Source: Anaerotignum sp. MB30-C6 (GTDB lineage Bacteria; Bacillota; Clostridia; Lachnospirales; Anaerotignaceae). Taken from it: a stretch of DNA of 64,000 bases. The stretch is taken from NCBI RefSeq assembly GCF_030908465.1, contig NZ_CP133078.1, positions 744,001-808,000 of the forward strand, given 5' to 3'. A program made the translations under genes and the position numbers. The notes beneath the pieces are model-generated. The model ran no database searches and had not been told where the DNA came from. It saw nothing but the letters and a program-made list of their open reading frames with translations. Below, in pieces: positions 1 to 9,027 of the stretch (its first letter is position 1; the number at the start of each line of letters is the position of its first letter).

Positions 1-792
1 GTACCTTTCCCTGTTAGAAAAAAGCCTCAATATAAATGGAAACAATTCAGCCTTATTGCAGCAGCGGCTTTGCTCGTTGTAGCTGTGGGAGGGGCACAAG
101 GAATTTTAAGTTTTCGGGGAAATCAACAAAATGAAATTGCCCAAGAGATGGCAAGGGATGTCACAAAGGGTACTGGTAGTGACTTTGCCCAAAATAAAGT
201 TGATGCTCAGCAGGACGTAAAAATTGTTGTGGAAGAAGATGTAAGTCAAATAGAAAACTATGTTGTGGCAGAAGATGTGGTGCAAGAAAAAAATATTGTA
301 TCTGTCCAAGGGGAAGCTTCTCAGGTAGAGATGCGACAGCGCATTCCTCTGGAAAAAGCCAGTCCAGAAAAGGAGGAAACTTTGCAAAGTGCTGAAGAAA
401 GTGTACCTCCCGTAGTGAGTCAGGAAGAAGAAATCCCACTGCCTATGAGTATTGCCCAAGACGAAGCAGTATCTGAACAGGCAAAGGAGGCACCGCGGTC
501 AGTTGACTATACTTTAATGGGCGACAACATTCCCTTAGAGGCGCAACAGCAAGTAATATTGACAGTTAAAAATAAAGAGGGTGTATTGGAAAGCATTAGA
601 GATTTGGTAATTACCCTTGGCGGCTATGAACAGGAGCAAGCTGTGGCGGATAACATAAAAGTTTCTGTTCCTTCAGGCAAAGCAGAGGATTTTGAGGAGG
701 GCTTAAAGGCGCTGGGAGAAACTCGTAAAATAGAGGTATCTTCTAAAAAGACAGACTTCATATTATTTGAAGTAACAATAGAATCAAAGTGA
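1..792 (+). CDS. Membrane-anchored protein, C-terminal part (anti-sigma-factor-like)
   Basis: The reading frame is open from base 1, so the gene begins upstream of the window. The visible part starts with a basic stretch followed by one hydrophobic segment (about residues 18-38), then a long acidic Glu/Val/Gln-rich region and a folded C-terminal domain of about 80 residues (from about residue 180). One membrane segment with a large extracytoplasmic acidic domain is typical of zinc-finger anti-sigma factors. The N-terminal zinc finger that would prove this is not in view, so the assignment is inference. An intrinsic terminator follows directly. Confidence 0.6.
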   Translation, partial: VPFPVRKKPQYKWKQFSLIAAAALLVVAVGGAQGILSFRGNQQNEIAQEMARDVTKGTGSDFAQNKVDAQQDVKIVVEEDVSQIENYVVAEDVVQEKNIVSVQGEASQVEMRQRIPLEKASPEKEETLQSAEESVPPVVSQEEEIPLPMSIAQDEAVSEQAKEAPRSVDYTLMGDNIPLEAQQQVILTVKNKEGVLESIRDLVITLGGYEQEQAVADNIKVSVPSGKAEDFEEGLKALGETRKIEVSSKKTDFILFEVTIESK

Positions 793-796
793 TATA

Positions 797-838
797 AAAC
801 GCTTTTTTCCTAAGGTAATAGGAAAAAAGCGTTTTTTT
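797..838 (+). terminator. Rho-independent terminator after the membrane-protein gene
   Basis: A perfect stem of about 14 bp (AACGCTTTTTTCC paired with GGAAAAAAGCGTT) encloses a short loop and runs into seven T. It begins a few bases after the stop codon at 790-792 and separates this gene from the his operon. Confidence 0.9.
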
Positions 839-919
839 GTTTTGAATTCTGACTTTCTGTTAGAGATTGCAAGTTTTTTATTTCTTATGCTCATTTATTA
901 AGTACAAAAGCAAAGAATT

Positions 920-995
920 GTACAATGAAAAAACTTTAATCTTCTACTTGACTAAAGTGGTAAACTGATATAAGATTAAAGCAAAATTATTGTAC
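920..995 (+). promoter_or_regulatory. Nested dyad in the his operon leader
   Basis: Two nested perfect inverted repeats lie before hisZ: GTACAAT (920-926) with ATTGTAC (989-995), and inside it CTTTAATCTT (934-943) with AAGATTAAAG (972-981). The outer right arm touches the Shine-Dalgarno GGAGG (996-1000). A possible promoter, TTGACT (948-953) and TATAAG (969-974) with a short 15-bp spacer, sits inside. It could be a DNA operator or an RNA stem limiting ribosome access. No T-box consensus was found. Confidence 0.5.
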
Positions 996-1006
996 GGAGG
1001 TGCCTT

Positions 1007-2134
1007 ATGACGTTGCCGAAAATGCTTTTAAAAAAAGAAGAAGAAGTTATTTTTCGCTTGCGAGCAATATTTGAGCGATTTGGATATAAAAAATTCAAGA
1101 TGAGCAAGTTTGAAGAATATGACTTTTATGCAGAAAACAGAAATTTTTTAAGTAGTGAAAATATATTGACTTTTAGCGGTTTGGACGGAAAGCTTTTGGC
1201 TCTAAAGCCCGATGTAACCCTTTCTATCATAAAAAATACAAAGGGGAATTACAAGATTCCCGAGCGGGTTTATTATAACGAAAATGTTTACCGTGTCAGA
1301 AAAGGGACGGGAGAGTACAAAGAAATCATGCAAGTGGGTCTGGAATACATAGGAGAGGTGGATTGCTACGCCACTTTAGAGGTAATTCGTTTGGCTCAAA
1401 AAAGTATGGCCATTGTCAGTGATGATTACATTATGGATATTTCCCATATGGGGTTTGTTATGGGAATGATTGAAGAGTTGGGTTTAAGCAATAGCCAAAA
1501 TGAAATACTCCTACAGGGAATGAGTGAAAAAAATACCCATAGTATTCAAGAATTTTGTGAGCAATATGGCGTGAAAGAAGCGTTGAAAAATGCATTGGTA
1601 GAAATGGCTTCTCTATATGGCTCTATAGTTGAAACCTTACCTAAGGCCAAAGCCCTTTGTGTGAATGAGAAAATGAAGGAAGCTTTGGCAGAAATAGAGG
1701 CGGTTTTTTCTGCACTTAAGGCAAACGGCGTCAGTGAACATTTGAACCTGGATTTTTCTATGGTAAATGGAATGGATTACTACAACGGAATTATCTTTCA
1801 AGGGTTTATTCATGGTGTACCCAGCAGTATCCTTTCTGGGGGAAGGTATGATAATCTTGTGCATAAGTTAGGGAAAAATAGTGATGCCATTGGTTTTGCC
1901 GTTTATCTTGATTTATTGGAACGATACGATAACTTACAAAAGGAATATGATACAGATATTCTTTTGCTTTATGAAGATAACACAGACACAGGGGCTTTGC
2001 TGAAATCAGTGGAGATGTTGACGGACAATGGACAAAGCGTAATGGTACAAAAACAGAATACAGGAAGGGTAAAATACAAACAGCTGTGGAGCATGAAAGA
2101 AAGGGGGCTTGAAATCATTGCAGAGAATGATTAA
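1007..2134 (+). CDS. hisZ: ATP phosphoribosyltransferase regulatory subunit HisZ
   Basis: HisZ is a catalytically inactive histidyl-tRNA synthetase paralogue. It forms a hetero-octamer with short-form HisG and is required for activity and histidine feedback. At 375 aa the protein has the class II synthetase core: LALKPDVTLSI near residue 65, motif-2-like YRVRKGTGEYKEIMQVG near 95-111, and GGRYDNL near 277-283. It lacks a full anticodon-binding domain, as expected. ATG 1007 has GGAGG seven bases upstream. It is the first gene of the ten-gene his operon, preceded by a nested dyad, and overlaps hisG by 8 bp. Confidence 0.93.
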   Translation: MTLPKMLLKKEEEVIFRLRAIFERFGYKKFKMSKFEEYDFYAENRNFLSSENILTFSGLDGKLLALKPDVTLSIIKNTKGNYKIPERVYYNENVYRVRKGTGEYKEIMQVGLEYIGEVDCYATLEVIRLAQKSMAIVSDDYIMDISHMGFVMGMIEELGLSNSQNEILLQGMSEKNTHSIQEFCEQYGVKEALKNALVEMASLYGSIVETLPKAKALCVNEKMKEALAEIEAVFSALKANGVSEHLNLDFSMVNGMDYYNGIIFQGFIHGVPSSILSGGRYDNLVHKLGKNSDAIGFAVYLDLLERYDNLQKEYDTDILLLYEDNTDTGALLKSVEMLTDNGQSVMVQKQNTGRVKYKQLWSMKERGLEIIAEND

Positions 2135-2756
2135 TATCGCCTTGCCAAAAGGTAGGATGGGTGAAAAGGCTTACGGTGTTTTTGAAGGCATCGGCTATGG
2201 TTGCCCCTCAATTCTGGAAAACACCCGAAAGTTAATTTTTGAGAATGAGGAAAATGGTGTACGCTATTTTTGGGTAAAGCCCTCGGATGTGGCAATTTAT
2301 GTGGAACGAGGGGTTGCTGATGTGGGGATTGTCGGCAAGGATATTCTTCTTGAGCAATCGTCTGATGTTTATGAATTGTTAGACTTGGGCATGGGAAAAT
2401 GTCGTATGGCGGTAGCGGGAAAAAAGGGTGGCAGAATTGACACAGACCGTACCCTTCGGGTAGCAACGAAATTTCCTAATATTGCAAGGAAATATTTTAG
2501 AAAGCAAAGCTTAGAAATTGAAATAATTGAACTTCATGGTTCTATTGAAATAGCCCCAATTCTTGGGATGTCCGATGTGATTGTGGATATTGTGGAGACA
2601 GGAACGACTCTTTTGGAAAATGACTTGGAGCCATGGGAGGACATTGTTCAAATTAGTGCAAGGTTTATTGCAAACAAAGCGAGTCATAAGTTTTTGAATG
2701 CACCCATTAAGCACATGTATGAGAAGATGAATAATGTAATTACAAAGAAATCTTGA
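2127..2756 (+). CDS. hisG: ATP phosphoribosyltransferase catalytic subunit, short form
   Basis: HisG catalyses the first step of histidine synthesis, ATP + PRPP to phosphoribosyl-ATP. The product of 209 aa is the short form, lacking the C-terminal regulatory domain, which agrees with the hisZ gene just upstream. NIALPKGRMGE opens the protein, and the PRPP-binding loop VETGTTL lies near residues 156-162. ATG 2127 overlaps the hisZ stop by 8 bp and fits the family N-terminus, but has a weak ribosome site. TTG 2118, 10 bases after a GGGGG run, is an alternative start. Translational coupling to hisZ is likely. Confidence 0.93.
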   Translation: MINIALPKGRMGEKAYGVFEGIGYGCPSILENTRKLIFENEENGVRYFWVKPSDVAIYVERGVADVGIVGKDILLEQSSDVYELLDLGMGKCRMAVAGKKGGRIDTDRTLRVATKFPNIARKYFRKQSLEIEIIELHGSIEIAPILGMSDVIVDIVETGTTLLENDLEPWEDIVQISARFIANKASHKFLNAPIKHMYEKMNNVITKKS

Positions 2757-2765
2757 GGTGATACT

Positions 2766-4049
2766 ATGATAAAACAGTATACATATAAAGAAATGAATAT
2801 GGACGAGATTTTTTCTCGTACGGAAGAGAAAGATGAAATTGCCCAAGTGGTTTCAGAAATTATTGAGGTCGTCCGTCAAAAGGGGGATTCTGCACTGAGA
2901 GAATACAGCCAGCGTTTTGATGGGGCAGTTTTGGAGGATATGGAAGTTAATGCAGAGGAAATACAGGCTGCTTTTGAGGGGACAGATAAAGGGTTTCTAT
3001 CTATTTTGGAAGAAGCAGCAGATCATATTCGTGGGTTTCATCAAAATCAGAAACGTGCAGATTTCGTATACACACCAAGGGAGGGCGTTATTTTAGGACA
3101 AAAGATAACACCCTTAGACAGAATAGGGCTATATGTTCCGGGTGGAACGGCAAACTATCCGTCCACGGTTTTAATGAATGCCATTCCTGCAAAGATAGCA
3201 GGGGTTAAAGAAATCATTATGGTAAGCCCTACAAAGGGCGGAAAAATGAACCCTGATGTTTTGGTTGCGGCGAAAATTGCTGGGGTTGACCGTATTTTTA
3301 AAGTTGGAGGGGCACAGGCTATTGCCGCTTTGGCATTTGGCACAGAGACCATCCCGAAGGTAGATAAGATTGTAGGCCCTGGGAATGCATATGTTGCAGA
3401 GGCAAAAAAACAGGTTTTTGGAAAGGTCTCCATTGATATGATTGCTGGGCCCAGTGAGATTTTAGTGATTGCCGATGATAAGTCGGATGCTCAGGTTATT
3501 GCGATGGATATGCTTTCTCAAGCGGAGCATGATACCATGTCAAGTGCAGTTTTGGTGACAGATAGTAAGACATTGGCGGAAGCAGTTTCTAGGTCTTTGG
3601 AAATGCAAATTCCCCTTTTACTAAGAAAAGAAATCGCTAGAAAGTCCATTGATGACAACGGCAAAATCATTTTGGCTGGAAGTATCAAAGAAGCCATTGA
3701 GATTGCAAACCAGATTGCTCCTGAGCATTTGGAATTATGTGTGGATAATCCTTTTGATTATTTGGCGGATATTCGCCATGCAGGCTCTATCTTTTTGGGA
3801 CGAAATGCGCCCGAGGCATTGGGGGATTATTTTGCAGGAACAAACCACACCCTGCCTACAGGGGGAACAGCAAGATTTGCAAGCCCCCTATCCGTAGATG
3901 ATTTTATAAAGAAGTCCTCCTTCACCTATTATACGAAAGAGGCATTGGAAAAAGAGGCAGAGAAAATCAATGTTTTTGCCCAAAGGGAAGGGTTATTTGC
4001 CCATGGGAAATCTGCCACCATACGAACGAAAAAGGAGGGAGATGAATGA
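2766..4049 (+). CDS. hisD: Histidinol dehydrogenase
   Basis: HisD is a zinc enzyme that oxidises L-histidinol to histidine in two NAD-dependent steps. At 427 aa it has the usual family length. Visible motifs include the glycine-rich [12 protein letters not shown] and [13 protein letters not shown] stretches, the zinc-ligand region SQAEHDT (Gln and His), [17 protein letters not shown], and the C-terminal [10 protein letters not shown] with the last His ligand. It starts 9 bp after hisG with GAGGTGAT upstream, and its TGA overlaps the hisC ATG by 4 bp. Confidence 0.96.
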   Translation: MIKQYTYKEMNMDEIFSRTEEKDEIAQVVSEIIEVVRQKGDSALREYSQRFDGAVLEDMEVNAEEIQAAFEGTDKGFLSILEEAADHIRGFHQNQKRADFVYTPREGVILGQKITPLDRIGLYVPGGTANYPSTVLMNAIPAKIAGVKEIIMVSPTKGGKMNPDVLVAAKIAGVDRIFKVGGAQAIAALAFGTETIPKVDKIVGPGNAYVAEAKKQVFGKVSIDMIAGPSEILVIADDKSDAQVIAMDMLSQAEHDTMSSAVLVTDSKTLAEAVSRSLEMQIPLLLRKEIARKSIDDNGKIILAGSIKEAIEIANQIAPEHLELCVDNPFDYLADIRHAGSIFLGRNAPEALGDYFAGTNHTLPTGGTARFASPLSVDDFIKKSSFTYYTKEALEKEAEKINVFAQREGLFAHGKSATIRTKKEGDE

Positions 4050-5110
4050 GCCGTTTTTTAAGCCCAAGATTTGCCATGTTAGAGGCATATACCCCAGGGG
4101 AACAGCCTAGGGATCAACAATATGTTAAGCTGAACACCAACGAGTCTCCCTATCCCCCTTCGCCTGAGGTGATTGAGCGGGTGAGTAGGGAGGAAGTTGA
4201 GAAATTGAACCGTTACCCTGACCCAGAAGGAAAGATCTTAAAAGAAAAGCTTGCAAAGTTATATGGGGTAAAGAAAGAAAATATTTTTCTATCCAATGGT
4301 TCAGATGATATTTTAAATTTTTCTTTCATGGCCTTTTGCGATGGTGAAAGAGGCGTAGTTTTCCCTGAAATTAGCTATGGTTTTTACCCCGTTTATGCTG
4401 ATCTATATCATATTCCCCATTTAAAAGTTCCGCTGCAAGATGATTTTTCCATTAACTATAAGGACTATTGCAATGTAAATAAAATGATTGTGATCGCTAA
4501 TCCTAACGCACCAACGGGTTTGGAAATAGGGCTTTTGGAGATAGAAGAAATTTTAAAATCCAACCCTAACCATGTTGTTTTGATTGATGAGGCTTATGTG
4601 GATTTTGGCGGAACATCAGCAGTTGAGCTAGTGGGGAAATATCCTAATTTATTGGTTTGTATGACTTATTCGAAATCTCGCTCCATGGCGGGGGCAAGGC
4701 TTGGCTTTGCCATTGCATCAAAAGAAATCATTGAGGATTTGGAAAAAATCAAATTTTCTACTAATCCATATAATATCAATCGTTTGACATTGGTAGCGGG
4801 GGAAGCGGCTATAGATAGCGATGATTATTATAAAGAAAATGTAAAGAGAATTATTGATATCCGTGAAAAAACAGTAGTGGAATTAAAAAAATTGGATTTC
4901 ACCGTTTTGGACTCAAAGGCAAACTTTGTTTTTGTGGAAAATCCTAAAATCTCTGGCGGAGAGTTGTATGCGGAGCTCAAGAAAAAAGGTGTGTTGGTAC
5001 GTCATTTTGAAAAAGATAAAATACAGGACTTTGTTCGAGTGACCATTGGGACAGAAGATCAGATGGAAGTGTTTTTGCAAAAAACCGCTGAAATTTTAGC
5101 CAACAGATAG
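4046..5110 (+). CDS. hisC: Histidinol-phosphate aminotransferase
   Basis: HisC is a PLP-dependent fold-type I aminotransferase that converts imidazole acetol phosphate plus glutamate to histidinol phosphate. In the 354-aa protein, LNTNESPYPPSP (about 29-40), NPNAPTG (about 152-158), IDEAYVDF (about 180-187) and the Schiff-base lysine in SKSRSMAGARLG (Lys210) are all present. The start overlaps the hisD stop as ATGA, a sign of translational coupling. hisB follows after 10 bp. Confidence 0.95.
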   Translation: MSRFLSPRFAMLEAYTPGEQPRDQQYVKLNTNESPYPPSPEVIERVSREEVEKLNRYPDPEGKILKEKLAKLYGVKKENIFLSNGSDDILNFSFMAFCDGERGVVFPEISYGFYPVYADLYHIPHLKVPLQDDFSINYKDYCNVNKMIVIANPNAPTGLEIGLLEIEEILKSNPNHVVLIDEAYVDFGGTSAVELVGKYPNLLVCMTYSKSRSMAGARLGFAIASKEIIEDLEKIKFSTNPYNINRLTLVAGEAAIDSDDYYKENVKRIIDIREKTVVELKKLDFTVLDSKANFVFVENPKISGGELYAELKKKGVLVRHFEKDKIQDFVRVTIGTEDQMEVFLQKTAEILANR

Positions 5111-5120
5111 GAGGGTTTCC

Positions 5121-5708
5121 ATGGGATTTAGTGAGGTTAAAAGAATAACTGGGGAAACGGAAATTCAACTATCCCTTTCTCTGTATGGAACAGGAAAAAG
5201 CCAAATATCCACAGGCTGTGGATTTTTGGATCATATGTTAACCCTTTTTGCAAAACATGGGCGGTTTGACTTGACTGTGGCGTGCAAAGGGGACACCTAT
5301 GTGGATGACCATCATTCTGTAGAGGATGTGGGCATTTGTTTAGGTATGGCGTTTGCCCAAGCACTGGGTAGTTGTGCTGGAATAGCAAGATATGGACATA
5401 TTATTTTGCCCATGGACGAGGCTCTCATTTTAACAGCGGTGGATATTTCAGGCCGTGGACACTTGGAGTTTGATTTGCAGATTCCAACAGAGAAAGTAGG
5501 CACCTTTGATACCGAGTTGGTTGAGGAATTCTTTATCGCCTTTACCAGAAAGAGCAATGTGACCTTACATATGAAACAGATTGCGGGTAAAAATTCCCAC
5601 CACATTATTGAAGGGGTGTTTAAGGCCGTTGCTCGCAGTTTAAATATGGCTGTAGCCATTCAGGATGCCTATCGGGATGAAATTCCGTCTACGAAAGGGG
5701 TGCTTTAA
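5121..5708 (+). CDS. hisB: Imidazoleglycerol-phosphate dehydratase
   Basis: HisB dehydrates imidazole glycerol phosphate to imidazole acetol phosphate. At 195 aa this is the stand-alone dehydratase without the fused histidinol phosphatase of enterobacteria; the phosphatase is encoded separately as hisK at the end of the operon. The two metal-binding HHxxE-type motifs are visible: DDHHSVEDVG near residues 55-64 and NSHHIIEGVFKA near 155-166. GGAGG lies just before ATG 5121. The TAA is immediately followed by the hisH ATG at 5709. Confidence 0.96.
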   Translation: MGFSEVKRITGETEIQLSLSLYGTGKSQISTGCGFLDHMLTLFAKHGRFDLTVACKGDTYVDDHHSVEDVGICLGMAFAQALGSCAGIARYGHIILPMDEALILTAVDISGRGHLEFDLQIPTEKVGTFDTELVEEFFIAFTRKSNVTLHMKQIAGKNSHHIIEGVFKAVARSLNMAVAIQDAYRDEIPSTKGVL

Positions 5709-6326
5709 ATGATTGCCATTGTGGATTATGGCGTGGGAAATTTATTTTCCTTAAAAAGCTCCTTTGGCGTCATTGGAGCAGAAGTACAGGTGACAGGGGA
5801 CGGAGAGGTCATCCGAAGCAGTGAAAAAATCATCCTTCCCGGCGTCGGAGCGTTTGAGGATGCCATTGCAAAGCTTCGAAAAACTGGCTTGGATAAAGTG
5901 ATTTTGGAAGAGGTGGAAAAAGGAAAACCTCTTTTAGGTATTTGCTTGGGTATGCAAATGTTATTTCAAAAAAGCTATGAATACGGCGAGCATGAAGGAT
6001 TAGGGCTAATAGAAGGTAGCATAAAGCCTATTGCACCAATCATAGAGGAAGGATTAAAGGTACCCCATATTGGTTGGAATGCTTTGGTTTTTCCAAAAGA
6101 AAAGGAGAAAAGTATCTTATATCGCTATGTTAAGGGGGGCGAGTTCGTATACTTCGTACATTCCTATGCAGGGGTTGGATGTAGCGATACGGTGTCGGCA
6201 ACGGCAGAGTATGGGGGATCATTGACGGCATCCGTAGAAAAGGAGAATGTTTATGGAACCCAATTTCATCCTGAAAAAAGCGGTGAAGTAGGACTTAAGA
6301 TTTTAAAAGCATTTTGTGAATTATAA
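5709..6326 (+). CDS. hisH: Imidazole glycerol phosphate synthase, glutaminase subunit
   Basis: HisH is the class I glutamine amidotransferase that feeds ammonia to HisF. The 205-aa protein has the nucleophile Cys79 in GICLGMQML and the His-Glu pair in YGTQFHPEKSGE near the C-terminus; LPGVGAFEDA supplies the oxyanion region. It abuts hisB. Its partner hisF is two genes downstream, but a repeat-rich gap of about 550 bp separates hisH from hisA, so expression of the second half of the operon may depend on read-through or on an unseen internal promoter. Confidence 0.96.
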   Translation: MIAIVDYGVGNLFSLKSSFGVIGAEVQVTGDGEVIRSSEKIILPGVGAFEDAIAKLRKTGLDKVILEEVEKGKPLLGICLGMQMLFQKSYEYGEHEGLGLIEGSIKPIAPIIEEGLKVPHIGWNALVFPKEKEKSILYRYVKGGEFVYFVHSYAGVGCSDTVSATAEYGGSLTASVEKENVYGTQFHPEKSGEVGLKILKAFCEL

Positions 6327-6440
6327 GAGATAAGACCTTGGGTTTTACCCAAACCTACCCGAAGGTCAGCACTTTTGTTACACAAAAGCAAGCCACCCTA
6401 TCTTGGGTGGTGCAATATTGAAAAAATTAGGCAAAAACTT
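6327..6440. repeat. Cluster of three hairpins between hisH and hisA
   Basis: Three consecutive short palindromes are visible: GACCTT with AAGGTC enclosing TTGGGT/ACCCAA; CTTTTGT/ACAAAAG; and CCACCC/GGGTGG. None ends in a T-run, so they are not typical terminators. They resemble interspersed palindromic repeats and stand directly before the tandem array that fills the rest of the gap. Confidence 0.6.
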
Positions 6441-6863
6441 TTAATGAAAACCGGCAAGCACGGTTTTAAAGAGGGTCAAGGGAAGAATTCCCTTGTGGGG
6501 GAGTTGGGGCAAAGCCCCGAGGTCTTGAAGTTTTGAGAAATTGAGAATTAAATAGCCTTGAGTGTTATCTAGCGAATCAACTTTTTTGCATAAAAGGAGT
6601 TCAAAAACTATTAGGCAAAACCGTGTAGGTACGGTTTTAAAGAGGGTCAAGGGAAGAATTCCCTTGTGGGGAGTTGGGGCAAAGCCCCGAGGTCTTGAAA
6701 TTTTGAGAATTGAGAATTAAATGGCCTTGAGTGTTATCTAACTAATCCACTTTTGCATAAAAGGAGTTCAAAAACTATTAGGCAAAACCGTGTAGGAACG
6801 GTTTAAAAGAGGGTCAAGGGAAGAATTCCCTTGTTGGGGGTTGGGGCAAAGCCCCAAGGTCTT
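6441..6863. repeat. Tandem array of ~170-bp hairpin-bearing repeats within the his operon
   Basis: Three copies (the third partial) repeat at 171- and 167-bp intervals, judged by GAGGGTCAAGGG at 6471, 6642 and 6809. Each unit carries three hairpins: an AAACCGT...ACGGTTT stem, CAAGGGAAGAATTCCCTTG and GGGGCAAAGCCCC. Units differ by a few substitutions and small indels. No open frame of note spans them. The array sits inside the his operon and ends about 20 bp before hisA. Confidence 0.85.
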
Positions 6864-6882
6864 TGTAGAAAGGGAGGAATTT

Positions 6883-7608
6883 ATGAAGCTTTTTCCTGCG
6901 ATTGATATTATAGAAGGATGTGCTGTAAGGCTTGTAAAAGGGGACTATGCCCAAAAAACCGTTTATAGCACCAACCCTGTTGCCGTGGCAAAGTCCTTTG
7001 CCGAGGCTGGGGCAACCTATTTACACTTGGTAGATTTGGAGGGGGCGAAGGATGGAAGTACTCCAAATTTAAAAATCATTGGAGAAATTATAAAAGAAAG
7101 TGGTCTATTGGTTGAGGTGGGCGGTGGAATCCGCTCCGAGAAAACCATTCAAAAATATTTAGATTCAGGAGTCTTTCGTGTGATTTTAGGAACAGCGGCA
7201 GTAAATAACCCTGAATTTTTAAAGGAAATGGTACTAAAATATGGCGAAAGAATTGCCGTTGGTGTAGATTTCAAAGACGGTAAGGTGGCGGTGAAAGGAT
7301 GGACAGAACTTTCAGAGGAGAGTTGTTTTGAATTTTGTGAAAAACTTGAGAAAATTGGGGTTAAAACCATTATTTGTACGGATATTTCCAAGGATGGTTT
7401 GCTTGCTGGGACAAATTTAGCCTTATACAAAGAAATGTCGGGGAAATTTAATATGGATATTGTTGCATCGGGTGGTGTGACTACTTTGGAGGATGTTGCC
7501 CGATTACAGAAAATGGGGCTTTATGGTGCAATTTTAGGCAAAGCCTTATATACAGGAAATATTGATTTAAAACAAGCCATTGACTTAACAAAGGGGGAAC
7601 GCTTGTGA
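6883..7608 (+). CDS. hisA: Phosphoribosyl-formimino-AICAR-phosphate isomerase
   Basis: HisA performs the Amadori rearrangement of ProFAR to PRFAR. The 241-aa (beta/alpha)8 barrel shows the two catalytic aspartates at the expected places, Asp8 in FPAIDIIEG and Asp129 in VGVDFKDG, plus phosphate-binding VGGGIR and ASGGV. ATG 6883, with AGGGAGG six bases upstream, gives the canonical MKLFPAIDI start; an in-frame TTG at 6841 lies inside the repeat array and is rejected. The stop overlaps hisF by 4 bp. Confidence 0.95.
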   Translation: MKLFPAIDIIEGCAVRLVKGDYAQKTVYSTNPVAVAKSFAEAGATYLHLVDLEGAKDGSTPNLKIIGEIIKESGLLVEVGGGIRSEKTIQKYLDSGVFRVILGTAAVNNPEFLKEMVLKYGERIAVGVDFKDGKVAVKGWTELSEESCFEFCEKLEKIGVKTIICTDISKDGLLAGTNLALYKEMSGKFNMDIVASGGVTTLEDVARLQKMGLYGAILGKALYTGNIDLKQAIDLTKGERL

Positions 7609-8363
7609 TTACAAAACGAATTATCCCTTGTTTGGATGTAAGAGACGGACGGGTGGTAAAGGGCGTTAATTTTCAGGGACTTTCTGATGTTTCTTCGCCA
7701 GTGGACTTGGGAAAGTTTTACAGCGATAACGGTGCAGATGAACTGGTTTTTTATGATATTACTGCTTCTGTCGAGGGGCGAGGGTTGTTCACTCATATTT
7801 TGCAAGAGGTTGCTTCTCAGATATTTATCCCGTTAACCGTTGGGGGTGGCATTCATACCCTTGAGGATTTTGATCGAGTTTTAAAATGCGGTGCCGATAA
7901 GGTAAGTGTAAACTCCGGTGCCATAAAAAATCCAAATCTGGTTTTGGAAGGAGCAAAAAAATACGGTAATCAATGTGTAGTTCTCTCTGTTGATGTGAAG
8001 CGAGTAGACGGTAAATTCATGGTTTTTGCCAAAGGCGGCAGAGAGAATACAGGCATGGAGGCTCTCAGTTGGATTAAGCGGTGCGAAAAAATGGGTGCCG
8101 GTGAAATTGTTGTAAACAGCATTGATACCGATGGGGTGAAAAAAGGCTTTGACTTGGAAATGCTTCAGGCAGTTTGTGATATTGTTTCCGTTCCTGTGAT
8201 TGCTTCGGGAGGAGCAGGCTGTGTTGAGGATTTTGTTACTTTGTTTAAAACTTTGCCTAGGGTTGATGCAGGTTTAGCTGCATCCATCTTCCATTTTGGA
8301 GAGGTTGACATACCTGGTTTGAAAAAGAAATTGGCAGAAAACCAGATTATCGTGAGAAGGTAA
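7605..8363 (+). CDS. hisF: Imidazole glycerol phosphate synthase, cyclase subunit
   Basis: HisF cyclises PRFAR with ammonia from HisH to give imidazole glycerol phosphate and AICAR. The 252-aa barrel has catalytic Asp11 (IPCLDVRDG) and Asp130 (LSVDVKR) and phosphate-binding VGGGI and ASGGAG loops. It starts with GTG at 7605, overlapping the hisA stop as GTGA. Family identity is unambiguous. Confidence 0.96.
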   Translation: MITKRIIPCLDVRDGRVVKGVNFQGLSDVSSPVDLGKFYSDNGADELVFYDITASVEGRGLFTHILQEVASQIFIPLTVGGGIHTLEDFDRVLKCGADKVSVNSGAIKNPNLVLEGAKKYGNQCVVLSVDVKRVDGKFMVFAKGGRENTGMEALSWIKRCEKMGAGEIVVNSIDTDGVKKGFDLEMLQAVCDIVSVPVIASGGAGCVEDFVTLFKTLPRVDAGLAASIFHFGEVDIPGLKKKLAENQIIVRR

Positions 8364-8376
8364 GGAGGCGAAATTT

Positions 8377-9027
8377 ATGCTCGAGATAGATGAATTGAAG
8401 TTTGATGATAATGGGTTGATCCCAGCGGTGGTGGTAGATACCAAAACAAAAAGGGTATTGACGTTGGCTTATATGAACCGTGAAAGCTTGCAAATTAGTT
8501 TGGAGGAGGGCAGAACCTGTTTTTGGTCTAGGTCAAGACGGGAGCTTTGGCGTAAAGGCGAGACATCGGGGAATGTACAGCATATTGTTGCCATTACTGC
8601 CGATTGCGATTTAGACGCCCTTACCGTTGAAGTGGAGAAAGACGGCCCTGCTTGTCATTTAGGAGAGGATTCCTGTTTCCATAACCCGATTTTAGTGAAA
8701 GAGAAGTATAGCAACTTTGATGCAGATAGCCTAATGGATTTAATTGAGGGTAGAAAGGTAGAAAAAAAAGATGGCTCTTATACCACTTATTTATTTGAAA
8801 AGGGCTTAGATAAGATTTTGAAGAAAATCGGTGAGGAGTCTACAGAGGTAATCATTGCTGCAAAAGCTGAAGATAAAAGGGAAACCATTTACGAAATTGC
8901 AGATTTGGCGTATCATGTAATGGTGTTAATGGTTGAAACGGGAATTTCTTTGGATGATATCCGCCAGGAATTGGCCTCTCGCCATGTGATAGATCAGAAA
9001 GTGAAACAGGAGAAGATGACAACATGA
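8377..9027 (+). CDS. hisIE: Bifunctional phosphoribosyl-AMP cyclohydrolase / phosphoribosyl-ATP pyrophosphatase
   Basis: This fused enzyme performs the second and third steps of histidine synthesis. The HisI domain (about 1-115) has [16 protein letters not shown] and the metal-binding region DCDLDAL with [12 protein letters not shown] cysteines. The HisE domain (about 120-210) carries [15 protein letters not shown] and the acidic [12 protein letters not shown] helix. AAGGAGG precedes ATG 8377. The stop overlaps the next gene by 4 bp. Confidence 0.95.
   Translation: MLEIDELKFDDNGLIPAVVVDTKTKRVLTLAYMNRESLQISLEEGRTCFWSRSRRELWRKGETSGNVQHIVAITADCDLDALTVEVEKDGPACHLGEDSCFHNPILVKEKYSNFDADSLMDLIEGRKVEKKDGSYTTYLFEKGLDKILKKIGEESTEVIIAAKAEDKRETIYEIADLAYHVMVLMVETGISLDDIRQELASRHVIDQKVKQEKMTT

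Noticed and set aside
839-1006. Possible T-box riboswitch before hisZ
   Set aside because: No T-box consensus and no terminator/antiterminator pair was found, only dyads near the start.
3649-3897. 82-codon plus-strand frame within hisD
   Set aside because: It lies fully inside hisD in another frame and has no independent support.
6441-6863. Tandem repeats as a CRISPR array or insertion sequence
   Set aside because: Units are 167-171 bp with no spacers, no transposase frame and no terminal inverted repeats.
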